A stretch of DNA of 15,197 bases from Anaerolineaceae bacterium (GTDB lineage Bacteria; Chloroflexota; Anaerolineae; Anaerolineales; Anaerolineaceae), in the NCBI GenBank assembly GCA_011620505.1, contig WOZA01000066.1, positions 1 through 15,197 of the forward strand, written 5' to 3'. This document shows, piece by piece, positions 6,209-12,690 of the stretch; position 1 is the first letter of the stretch, and each line of letters starts with the position of its first letter. The position numbers and the translations under genes are program-made. Under the pieces are notes generated by a model. The model made no database searches, was not told where the DNA came from, and was given only the letters and a program-made list of their open reading frames with translations.

Positions 6209-7274
6209 TACTAGTGTAAGGATCCCGTTCAATGCCTACGAGTAAGTTTTCGTACAGATCCAAGTCGTCCAGCACCATTCCACAGCCGCGTGCCACACAT
6301 GTCATTGGGTCTTCCGCCACCCAGACTCTTACGCGAACCTCGTTCGAGAGGCGCTCAGCCAGTCCTTGAAGCTGAGCGGTTCCACCCGTCAGGCAAATGC
6401 CGTTGTCCATCAGATCTGAAAGTATTTCCGGTGGGGATTCATCCAGAGCATCCTTGATGGTGTCCACAATCACCTGAACGGAAGGTGAAATTGCTTCACG
6501 AATTTCGATTGACGAGATCTCAATCGCTTCGGGTAACCCGGTGATCAGATTACGCCCGCGAACATCGACCGTTTTCTCTTCTTTGAGTGGATAAGCTGAA
6601 CCGATCGCAATTTTCACCTTCTCAGCCATCTGCTCACCAATGAACAAGTTGTACTTGCTGCGAACATACTCAATGATGTCCTGATCTAATTCGTCGCCTG
6701 CCACTCTCAGCGAACGGGAAATGACAATGCCGCCAGTGCTGATCACCGCCACCTCAGTGGTACCTCCACCGATATCCACAACCATGGTGCCAGTATCCGA
6801 ATTGATTGGCAAGCCAGCCCCGATTGCTGCCGCGGCAGGTTCAAGGACCATGTAAGTTTCCCGCGCGCCGGCAGACATAGCCGCATCGTAAACCGCGCGT
6901 TTTTCGACCTCTGTCGCACCAGATGGAATACCGATGACAACCCGCGAGTGTGGGAATAGCACAATGCTGTTTTCATGAGCTTTGCTGATGAAGTACTCAA
7001 GCAGTGCTTGGGTGATGTCGTATTCCGAAATAACGCCATCGCGCAGGGGTCTGATTGTGACCATGTTCGCCGGCGTGCGCCCGACCATCGCCTTCGCAGC
7101 AGCACCGATCTTCAGCGGTTCACGGGTGCGTTTATCGATCGTCACCCAGGAAGGTTCGTTAATGACAATGCCCTTGCCCCTAACATTGACCAATGTGTTA
7201 GCTGTGCCAAGGTCAATTCCCAGGTCTTGTGAAAGCAACCCTAACAGCCATTTTATGGGGTTAAAGAAAGCCAA
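6198..7274 (-). CDS. mreB: MreB, bacterial actin of the elongasome
   Basis: MreB polymerises on the inner membrane face and steers cell-wall synthesis around the rod. The product has the actin/Hsp70 ATPase fold: phosphate-1 loop GIDLGTANT (19-27), GIPSGATEVEKRA (115-127), phosphate-2 loop DIGGGTTEVAV (167-177) and the adenosine motif LTGGTAQLQGL near residue 295. The N-terminus is a hydrophobic/basic stretch (FFNPIKWLLGLL) that suits membrane binding. Start choice: TTG 7274 has GGAG eight bases upstream, giving 358 residues. A more upstream in-frame TTG at 7292 (364 residues) has no good ribosome site. No in-frame ATG serves, because the nearby ATG (around 7301) is out of frame. It is the first gene of the operon, with a strong promoter 40-70 bases upstream. 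Confidence 0.95.
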   Translation of the reverse strand: MAFFNPIKWLLGLLSQDLGIDLGTANTLVNVRGKGIVINEPSWVTIDKRTREPLKIGAAAKAMVGRTPANMVTIRPLRDGVISEYDITQALLEYFISKAHENSIVLFPHSRVVIGIPSGATEVEKRAVYDAAMSAGARETYMVLEPAAAAIGAGLPINSDTGTMVVDIGGGTTEVAVISTGGIVISRSLRVAGDELDQDIIEYVRSKYNLFIGEQMAEKVKIAIGSAYPLKEEKTVDVRGRNLITGLPEAIEISSIEIREAISPSVQVIVDTIKDALDESPPEILSDLMDNGICLTGGTAQLQGLAERLSNEVRVRVWVAEDPMTCVARGCGMVLDDLDLYENLLVGIERDPYTSTQG

Positions 7275-7316
7275 AGTTTGTTCTCCGTCCAATATTCCAT
7301 GAGGATAATGGACGCA

Positions 7317-7347
7317 ATTATAACATAGTAGACTAACTCCTGATCAA
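7317..7347 (-). promoter_or_regulatory. Extended -10 promoter of the mre/mrd operon
   Basis: On the minus strand a perfect TATAAT (7317-7322) is preceded by TG one base upstream (7324-7325), which makes a consensus extended -10. A TTGATC (7342-7347) lies 19 bases upstream as a weak -35; the spacing is long, but an extended -10 tolerates this. The expected transcript start is near 7310, leaving a leader of about 35 bases before the mreB TTG. Confidence 0.7.
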
Positions 7348-7368
7348 GCGCGGATTGGATGTTACAAT
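7340..7368 (+). promoter_or_regulatory. Possible divergent promoter of the zinc-ribbon gene
   Basis: On the plus strand TACAAT (7363-7368, 5 of 6 bases matching TATAAT) lies 17 bases after CTGATC (7340-7345, a weak -35). It would start RNA near 7375, upstream of the ATG at 7398 but downstream of the other candidate ATG at 7359. Its -35 overlaps that of the mreB promoter on the other strand. Confidence 0.4.
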
Positions 7369-7397
7369 TCTGTAAACATGCAGATACCGGAGCAACT

Positions 7398-8099
7398 ATG
7401 AACTCTTCCTTCACCCTATTTCGCCTTCAAACCCAGGACACTCTCCGGATGAAAATGAACGCCCGCCTCAAGGAGATCGACCGCATAATTGCTGCCGATA
7501 AAGAAGTCAGCCAGGCAAACGCCAAACTGGTGGAGGCTCAGGGAGTAAACAAATCTGCCGAGTCAGTTTTGAAAGGCTTGCTTGAACAAGTGAAAGAGAA
7601 GAAGCTCAAGCGTGAACTAACCCAGTCAAATCTTTTTTCCGGCAAGGTCCGCAATCCGAAGGAATTGCAGGACCTTCAAGCAGAAACTCAGGCACTGGAT
7701 CGGACAATCGCCAAACTTGAAGATGAACAACTCCAGGCGATGATGGCGTTTGAGGAAACAACAAATGCATTACATCAGGCTGAAAAGGAACTTCAGCAGG
7801 TCCTGGATCGAAAAGCCTCGCAAAACTCCCTGCTCATCGGCGAAAAACACAAAATTGAATCTGAAATACCCCAGGTGGATGCCCAAAGACAAGCCTTGAT
7901 TGAGCAATTGGATAAAGAGATTTTCATGGTCTACCGAACCCTACTGAAAAGCAAAGCCGGCATAGCCGTTGCTGAAGTCAACGATGACACTTGCAGCGCC
8001 TGCGGCGTGACGGTCCCTCCTGCGGATATCCAGGCAGCCAAGTCGCCCAACATCATTGCCTACTGCAAGAATTGCGGCAGAATACTGGTTAAATCCTAA
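7398..8099 (+). CDS. C4-type zinc-ribbon/coiled-coil protein (DUF164 family)
   Basis: This 233-residue protein has a long, highly charged helical coiled coil (about 15-185) and a C-terminal zinc ribbon with CSAC (199-202) and CKNCG (223-227), a CxxC-x20-CxxC pattern. The segment LFSGKVRNPKELQDLQAE is the family signature. Members are widespread and often called nucleic-acid-binding, but the biochemical role is not established. An upstream ATG at 7359 would add 13 residues. ATG 7398 is preferred because GGAG lies five bases upstream and the candidate promoter would start RNA after 7359. It is transcribed divergently from mreB, and its stop codon is immediately followed by the stop of yggT on the other strand. 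Confidence 0.88.
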   Translation: MNSSFTLFRLQTQDTLRMKMNARLKEIDRIIAADKEVSQANAKLVEAQGVNKSAESVLKGLLEQVKEKKLKRELTQSNLFSGKVRNPKELQDLQAETQALDRTIAKLEDEQLQAMMAFEETTNALHQAEKELQQVLDRKASQNSLLIGEKHKIESEIPQVDAQRQALIEQLDKEIFMVYRTLLKSKAGIAVAEVNDDTCSACGVTVPPADIQAAKSPNIIAYCKNCGRILVKS

Positions 8100-8366
8100 T
8101 TACCTAAGCGCCAGTGGCAGTAAAAATCGGCGAATTAAAGATTCAACAACAACTAAAAGCAGGTAGACCACCACGGGTGTGAAATCAAAACCTGCGACTG
8201 GCCTAATGACCTTCCGAAAAGGACGTAGAACTGGGTCGACAATACGTGCGATACCGTTGCGGAGCAGATTATCCGCGGGCAGGATCAAGGGCAGTAGCGT
8301 CCCAAGCACCAGGAAGATCTGCATTCCCTGCAAAAGAAAGAAAATAAATCCAAACAAGTATTCCAT
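8100..8366 (-). CDS. yggT: YggT-family integral membrane protein
   Basis: A small (88-residue) membrane protein with two hydrophobic segments (about 3-28 and 60-83). They flank the conserved cytoplasmic stretch DPVLRPFRKVIRP, which carries the family's R/K-rich motif. YggT proteins are often encoded beside yggS and division or wall genes, and have been linked to osmotic tolerance and envelope assembly, though no reaction is known. A TTG at 8372 could add two residues, but ATG 8366 is chosen because AGGGA lies eight bases upstream. It starts two bases after the yggS stop and is the last gene of its operon. It converges with the zinc-ribbon gene with no bases between the two stops. Confidence 0.88.
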   Translation of the reverse strand: MEYLFGFIFFLLQGMQIFLVLGTLLPLILPADNLLRNGIARIVDPVLRPFRKVIRPVAGFDFTPVVVYLLLVVVESLIRRFLLPLALR

Positions 8367-8368
8367 AC

Positions 8369-9124
8369 TCAATTTCCCTGTGGGTAGATTCGCGGACCAA
8401 GCAATGCCTGCCCGATGCGGATGATGGTGGCGCCTTCTTCAACTGCAACAGAATAGTCGGCGGATGTGCCCATGGAAAGTTCCGTCAACCCTAAGCCCGG
8501 TATTTGCTGGTTGAGATAATCGCGCGCCTGCCGCAACCTTTCGAAGTACGGCCGTGTACGTTCCGGATCATCGAACAAAGGAGGCATCGTCATCAGGCCG
8601 GTCAAACGCAAGTATCCGAGCGAGAGAATTTCGCTGACAATTGGCAGAAGGTCTTCCCATTGGTCCTTTTCCCAAGCCGGCAAACCCTCTTTTGAGGCCT
8701 CCCCGCTGACATTGAGCTGTAACAAAACCTCCAATGGTTGGGATGATTCCTGGCTTGCCCGGGCAGAATCGAGCCTTCGAGCCAGTTTCAGGGAATCCAG
8801 TGAATGCACCCGCGAGAAGTCCGCCGCCACCAACGCAGATTTGCGGCTCTGGACATGCCCAACCATCTCCCAGCGAATGTCAGTCAGATGCGAAAGCTGC
8901 TTGATTTTTTCATCCGCTTCTTCAGCGTAGTTTTCGCCAAAGCAGCGCACACCACAGGCATAAGCCGCCTCGATAATACTCAAAGGTTGCCGTTTACTGA
9001 CCGCCAGGATCAAAACGTCGCTGGCACTTCTTTTGCTTTTTTCAGCCGCAAGAGTAACGTTGGATTCAATGATTTCAAGTCGCTGCTTGATGGTTTGAAT
9101 GAGTTCAGGATCAGGTTCCGACAT
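8369..9124 (-). CDS. yggS: YggS/PLPBP-family pyridoxal-phosphate homeostasis protein
   Basis: This is a cytosolic TIM-barrel protein that binds pyridoxal 5'-phosphate without known enzyme activity and buffers vitamin B6 and amino-acid pools. The 251-residue product carries the PLP-binding lysine in LAVSKRQ (Lys44), FGENY (77-81), a GLMTMPP segment, and the phosphate-binding end LSMGTSADYSVAVEEGATIIRIG. Length is slightly above the usual 225-240 residues because of a short insertion in the middle. The ATG is one base after the pgeF stop, with no Shine-Dalgarno, so initiation probably depends on coupling. Linkage yggS-yggT is conserved in many bacteria. Confidence 0.94.
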   Translation of the reverse strand: MSEPDPELIQTIKQRLEIIESNVTLAAEKSKRSASDVLILAVSKRQPLSIIEAAYACGVRCFGENYAEEADEKIKQLSHLTDIRWEMVGHVQSRKSALVAADFSRVHSLDSLKLARRLDSARASQESSQPLEVLLQLNVSGEASKEGLPAWEKDQWEDLLPIVSEILSLGYLRLTGLMTMPPLFDDPERTRPYFERLRQARDYLNQQIPGLGLTELSMGTSADYSVAVEEGATIIRIGQALLGPRIYPQGN

Positions 9125-9125
9125 C

Positions 9126-9908
9126 TTATTTTAAGGCAATGACCACCGCAAACCGGCCGGTGATACCTTTTTCCTTTCGGTAAGAATACCATGCATCCAG
9201 GTTTTCAGCGGTGCAGCAGTGCGAATTTTCTATCTGCGCCACACCTGCCTGCCTTAGAACCCACTCATTTGCTTCCCATAGATCCAGAAAAAGACCGTTT
9301 TCCTGTTTCGTAAAGAATTGTTCAGCTTCTGCACCCCAGGCTTTCAAGAATTGCTGGCGCACTTCCTCTCCCACCTGGTAGCACTTGCCGCAGATTGACG
9401 GACCGAGCCCTACGCGCAAATCAGATGCGAGGGATCCATAGCGCTGCTGAATCGCGCTGACAGCTTCAGCACCTATGCGCAGCAAGGTGCCTTGCCAGCC
9501 TGCATGAACAATCCCTACCACTTTTTGAACTGGATCATGAAACACAAGCGGCACACAATCAGCAAAACGCATGATCAACGTTACTTCAGGCTTATCGGTA
9601 AAAATCCCATCCGCTGGGAGATGTTTTTTCTCCGGCGGACGCGGAGCCTCGCTAAAGATTATGGTTTTGCCGTGCACCTGCCAAACGTCAAACCGGCTGG
9701 AATACGGCCGTCCAAATACTCTAAACAGCTTTTCATGATTGGCAAGCACCGCGCTTGGGTCATCCCCATTGGTACCGCCAAGATTTAAGCTGGCATAAGG
9801 TCCCTTTGAGCTGCCCCCTTTGCGGCTGAAGATTGCGTGATCAAAGGCGTCATCATCGAAATTATCAAACTTGTAATAGACGAGTCCATCCTGTTGAAAC
9901 TCTCGCAT
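9126..9908 (-). CDS. pgeF: PgeF/YfiH laccase-domain protein (peptidoglycan editing factor or purine nucleoside phosphorylase)
   Basis: The family is reported as purine nucleoside phosphorylase/adenosine deaminase-like enzymes and, in E. coli, as an editor that removes L-Ser-containing muropeptide precursors (PgeF). The 260-residue product has the metal-site residues: QVHG (His79), FADC (Cys118) and VHAGWQGT (His135). It also has LGPSICGKCYQVGEEV (168-183) and the C-terminal HCCTAENLDAWYSYRKEKGITGR block. Length is typical. It starts three bases after the stop of the DUF2085 gene and ends one base before yggS. Its presence among wall and PLP genes fits the editing role, but the sequence cannot decide between the two proposed activities. 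Confidence 0.92.
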   Translation of the reverse strand: MREFQQDGLVYYKFDNFDDDAFDHAIFSRKGGSSKGPYASLNLGGTNGDDPSAVLANHEKLFRVFGRPYSSRFDVWQVHGKTIIFSEAPRPPEKKHLPADGIFTDKPEVTLIMRFADCVPLVFHDPVQKVVGIVHAGWQGTLLRIGAEAVSAIQQRYGSLASDLRVGLGPSICGKCYQVGEEVRQQFLKAWGAEAEQFFTKQENGLFLDLWEANEWVLRQAGVAQIENSHCCTAENLDAWYSYRKEKGITGRFAVVIALK

Positions 9909-9911
9909 GGC

Positions 9912-10880
9912 TCAGCGCGTCTGCCTTTCTATGGCTGCCTTGGCTTCCAGGCGCAAGCGCTCCTCCCGGACACTCTCCTCGATGGTTGGAATGCCAAACC
10001 ACGCGGTAAACCAACCGAAGGCAGCGCCAGTGGCCACCCGCAAAAAGGGCGTGCTTTCATGCGCAGGCAGCCAGCTGAGAAAGGAGAGCTGCAATTGGCT
10101 CACAAGCTGCCAAACACCATCCAATCCTATCGGTGCGATTGCCAGCAATAGCCAAAGCCACCAGGGCAGGGGTTTGATTTTTCTTCTGGTTAAACCAAAA
10201 ATAATGCCAAACAGCAATAGTGAACTATAAATGGCAATGTCGCGCTGGCAAAGTGCGATCTTGTAGCCTGCACGCTCGTTACCGAGGAATGCACTGGCAG
10301 CCTGCAAATCCTGGCTCGGGTTCCCCGACACCTGCTGATAACTCAACCTGTCAGACCCAGCAGGCACGTCCAGCGGGTAGGACGCCTGTTCTCCAAAGAG
10401 AAAAAAGGAGCGGTACGCCAATTGGTGGCAGAGGGGACGGTAGAGCTTGTAAATGGTGTTGGCTGGTTCCACCTGCCCCAGCTTCATCATCACCGGCGCG
10501 AGCAGCGGCAGAAACACGTACAAAGCCAAAATCGTGTTGATCAACGCCAGATAATGCCTCGAAAACCACAGGGAAAAGCGTTCCCTGCCGTTCAGGCGGT
10601 TTGTGGCTGCTGTGGGGCGGTACTCCGGAGAATTCGCGTTCACATGAGCATTGCTCAAGGCAAGCCTGATGTTCTCAAAATCCTCAGGATTTGTTACCTG
10701 CTTTTCGTCGATCCGAACGATCACCGTTTCTTCAGCATGCTTCCTGAAAAATGCTTGCTGACGAAGATCGATCAGTTTGAGTTGATGTGGATAGGAATCC
10801 TGAAGAGCGGAAAGCCAGGCTTTGATCTTCCCGACTTGGTCGCTGGTCGGATCGGTGGTGAGCAGGAAGACTTCAACCAT
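9912..10880 (-). CDS. Glutaredoxin-like domain fused to DUF2085 membrane protein
   Basis: The 322-residue product has two parts. Residues 1-75 alternate beta strands and helices like a glutaredoxin (VEVFLLTTD, a helix, LKLIDLRQ, ETVIVRIDEK), but the usual CxxC is absent: the DPTSDQ stretch sits where it should be. Residues 105-300 form a multi-pass membrane region (segments near 109-131, 217-231, 239-260 and 282-296) with DUF2085 hallmarks CHQLAYRSFF (151-160), ALCQRDIAIYSS (209-220) and IGLDGVWQ. About 40 polar residues are inserted between the first two motifs. The C-terminus is a charged helix. Function is unknown; the conserved Cys151, His152 and Cys211 could bind metal or a redox partner (inference). 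It lies between ldt and pgeF with small gaps, so is probably co-transcribed. Confidence 0.8.
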   Translation of the reverse strand: MVEVFLLTTDPTSDQVGKIKAWLSALQDSYPHQLKLIDLRQQAFFRKHAEETVIVRIDEKQVTNPEDFENIRLALSNAHVNANSPEYRPTAATNRLNGRERFSLWFSRHYLALINTILALYVFLPLLAPVMMKLGQVEPANTIYKLYRPLCHQLAYRSFFLFGEQASYPLDVPAGSDRLSYQQVSGNPSQDLQAASAFLGNERAGYKIALCQRDIAIYSSLLLFGIIFGLTRRKIKPLPWWLWLLLAIAPIGLDGVWQLVSQLQLSFLSWLPAHESTPFLRVATGAAFGWFTAWFGIPTIEESVREERLRLEAKAAIERQTR

Positions 10881-10888
10881 CGCTTTTC

Positions 10889-10906
10889 AGCTAAGCTTGA
10901 TTAGCT
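10889..10906. repeat. Perfect 6-bp inverted repeat at the ldt stop codon
   Basis: AGCTAA (10889-10894) and TTAGCT (10901-10906) flank the 6-base loop GCTTGA. The ldt stop codon (10901-10903) lies in one arm, and the next gene's ATG is eight bases beyond the other arm. There is no T-tract, so this is not a terminator. Function, if any, is unknown. Confidence 0.45.
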
Positions 10907-11998
10907 TTCAATCACCTGAACGTAGGTCGAATTGTTCGCGTTGGTGACTGTGAGCTCACCCGGATAATACCCCACGACAGGATTCGTCCAGCGCCAGATC
11001 CATTTGGCATCGTTCGGCAAACAGTTAACACAGCCGTGTGAAAGGGCGATGCCAAAATTGTTGTGCCAGTACACAGCATGAATTGCCGCGCCATCAGAAT
11101 GATAGAGCGTGGTCCAGGCAATGCCTGGCGAATCATACTGCGAGACTCCTCCAGCACTCATGTGGATTGAGATCGCCTTCCGCCATACCGGTGATGTTTC
11201 TGGGGGTGTCAGCCATTTTCCTTCCTTCAGATAGCCGGTTGAAACGTCACAGTAATAAACTTCGTGCGAACCCTCAAAACAAGAAAGCGTTTGGGTTTGA
11301 AGATTCACCAGGATGTGTTTGTCACCAACATCAGGGTGAATCGGGCTAACCTCTTCGGCGGTCACAGGCCGGCAGGCAGCTGCATCCACCCAATAGTAGT
11401 CTGGGAGAGCGCCATACTTTTCCCCGAGTAAGTATTCCGTCCTGCCATTCGCCTGACGAACATCAAAAGCCCAAAAAACCTGGCTGTAATAGAGCTTGGC
11501 CAAGCCCTGCGAGTCGCGAATCCACGAAGACGCATTTGAGGGCGACTTCGTTAGTTCCATGTTGACCACGGGCTGGGTGATCTCAACCCACAAACCCGGT
11601 TTACCGTCCTGGTCGAGAGGCAAACTACTTAGAGGAGCGTTTTCGATGTGTTTGACTGGCTGCACAAACGGGGCGTAAATAAACCCATTGGGAGTTTCAT
11701 ACCATCGCTGGTTATAGCGGTTGAAATCGAGCACGTTTGCCACGACTTCCTGCTTGATTTCAAAAACATCATCCCGCCAGGCACGCATAACCGCGGGAGC
11801 ATTCATGTTGGGCTCCGATTTCACGTCAACCCAGGAACGATACTCCCCCACGCAAACCCGCCCCAACTTTTTCCCAATTGGATTGGCTTGTTTTTCCAGA
11901 CTTGCTGCCGGTTTTACCGCGGGCAGCATAGCTGCACCAGCAACATAACCGGACAGCTTGAGGAAGTCTCTTCTGCTGATAGCTTGTTCAAGTTTCAT
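10901..11998 (-). CDS. Tat-exported YkuD-type L,D-transpeptidase
   Basis: This predicted enzyme forms 3,3 cross-links in peptidoglycan, or attaches molecules to it, outside the cell. The 365-residue product begins with a twin-arginine signal (SRRDFLKLSG, Arg9-Arg10, then a hydrophobic stretch to about residue 32). A probable SH3-like wall-binding region follows (about 44-115), then a YkuD domain (about 225-355) with the catalytic motif His307...SHGCVN (320-325; nucleophile Cys323). Start choice: an in-frame TTG at 12022 exists, but ATG 11998 places the Tat motif normally and sits seven bases after a TATAAT, implying a leaderless mRNA. It is the first gene of the ldt-DUF2085-pgeF-yggS-yggT operon. 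The exact cross-linking specificity cannot be read from sequence. Confidence 0.9.
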   Translation of the reverse strand: MKLEQAISRRDFLKLSGYVAGAAMLPAVKPAASLEKQANPIGKKLGRVCVGEYRSWVDVKSEPNMNAPAVMRAWRDDVFEIKQEVVANVLDFNRYNQRWYETPNGFIYAPFVQPVKHIENAPLSSLPLDQDGKPGLWVEITQPVVNMELTKSPSNASSWIRDSQGLAKLYYSQVFWAFDVRQANGRTEYLLGEKYGALPDYYWVDAAACRPVTAEEVSPIHPDVGDKHILVNLQTQTLSCFEGSHEVYYCDVSTGYLKEGKWLTPPETSPVWRKAISIHMSAGGVSQYDSPGIAWTTLYHSDGAAIHAVYWHNNFGIALSHGCVNCLPNDAKWIWRWTNPVVGYYPGELTVTNANNSTYVQVIES

Positions 11999-12004
11999 AG
12001 TGCT

Positions 12005-12033
12005 ATTATATCCAGAGCGCAATACTATGCCAT
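12005..12033 (-). promoter_or_regulatory. Promoter of the ldt operon, giving a leaderless mRNA
   Basis: On the minus strand a perfect TATAAT (12005-12010) has ATGGCA (12028-12033, 4 of 6 bases matching TTGACA) exactly 17 bases upstream. Six bases separate the -10 from the ldt ATG at 11998, so transcription would begin at or next to the start codon. No Shine-Dalgarno precedes that ATG, consistent with leaderless translation. Confidence 0.6.
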
Positions 12034-12051
12034 GGTCTGTAGAATCAACGT

Positions 12052-12501
12052 TTAATAGTCAGCAGACCGGCGTGAGTTCTCGCGGGCAATGTCGCGTTCC
12101 TTGATGGATTCACGTTTATCGTACTGCTTTTTGCCTTTGGCGATGCCAATTTCCAGTTTGGCTTTTCCAGCCTTCAGGTAGACCCTGATCGGGACGATCG
12201 TCATGCCCTTGATCCGCACCGCATCCCAAAGCGTTTTAATTTCCCGCTTATGCAACAGCAGTTTCCTCTCGCGCGATGGATCGTGTTGATACGCACTGGC
12301 GTGCTCGTAAGGTGCCACATGCGCTCCAACCAGCCAGGCCTGCTGCCCATCAGTTCGCACATACGCTTCCTGAAGGCTGATTTGCCCCATGCGAATGGAC
12401 TTGATCTCAGTGCCCTTCAAAACCAAACCAGCTTCAAAGGTTTCCTCGATAAAGTATTCAAAGCGAGCTTTTTTATTAGTTGCGACGACCTTAACGTCCA
12501 T
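12052..12501 (-). CDS. smpB: SsrA-binding protein SmpB
   Basis: SmpB binds tmRNA and delivers it to stalled ribosomes for trans-translation. The 149-residue product is full length. It has the OB-fold signatures VLKGTEIKSIR (27-37), HVAPYEHA, HDPSRERKLLLHKREI (73-88), IVPIRVYLKAGKAKLEIG, and the basic C-terminal tail KGKKQYDKRESIKERDI that folds into the mRNA channel. The tmRNA gene itself is not in the window. The ATG has no Shine-Dalgarno and an extended -10 box lies eight bases upstream, so its mRNA is probably leaderless or nearly so. The gene ends 53 bases before the ldt start with no clear terminator between, so read-through into ldt is possible. Confidence 0.96.
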   Translation of the reverse strand: MDVKVVATNKKARFEYFIEETFEAGLVLKGTEIKSIRMGQISLQEAYVRTDGQQAWLVGAHVAPYEHASAYQHDPSRERKLLLHKREIKTLWDAVRIKGMTIVPIRVYLKAGKAKLEIGIAKGKKQYDKRESIKERDIARENSRRSADY

Positions 12502-12509
12502 AAGGGTCT

Positions 12510-12518
12510 ATTTTAACA
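12510..12518 (-). promoter_or_regulatory. Extended -10 promoter element of smpB
   Basis: On the minus strand TAAAAT (12510-12515, 5 of 6 bases matching TATAAT) is preceded by TG one base upstream (12517-12518). The -10 ends eight bases before the smpB ATG (12501), which predicts a leader of about 0-2 bases. No good -35 at 16-18 bases was found; TTGTGA lies about 21 bases away. Confidence 0.5.
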
Positions 12519-12638
12519 TACCTGATGCCGATATTCTCACAAGTTTACTTATCCTGGATTCTTGTAAGGAACATTTCCATAGGGTTGGTTCAGCTTGAAA
12601 ATTAATCCTGAAAATCATTTTCTCTTTTCCGCAACTTA

Positions 12639-12647
12639 TGGTATCCT
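12639..12647 (+). promoter_or_regulatory. Weak candidate promoter for the Wzz/BY-kinase locus
   Basis: On the plus strand TATCCT (12642-12647) with a TG one base upstream (12639-12640) could act as an extended -10, about 44 bases before the GTG start. No good -35 is present. The rest of the 189-base smpB-kinase gap is AT-rich and shows no further gene. Confidence 0.28.
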
Positions 12648-12690
12648 AAAGGACTGAAAAACTTTTTATTCAGGCAGTTCTGGGGTAGAC

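Noticed and set aside
10422..10904. 160-residue plus-strand open frame
   Set aside because: It lies wholly antisense to the well-supported DUF2085 fusion gene and shows no motif, so it is a shadow frame.
12502..12690. Small RNA or riboswitch between smpB and the kinase
   Set aside because: The region is AT-rich with only a weak 5-bp inverted repeat near 12653-12673 and no known riboswitch motif.
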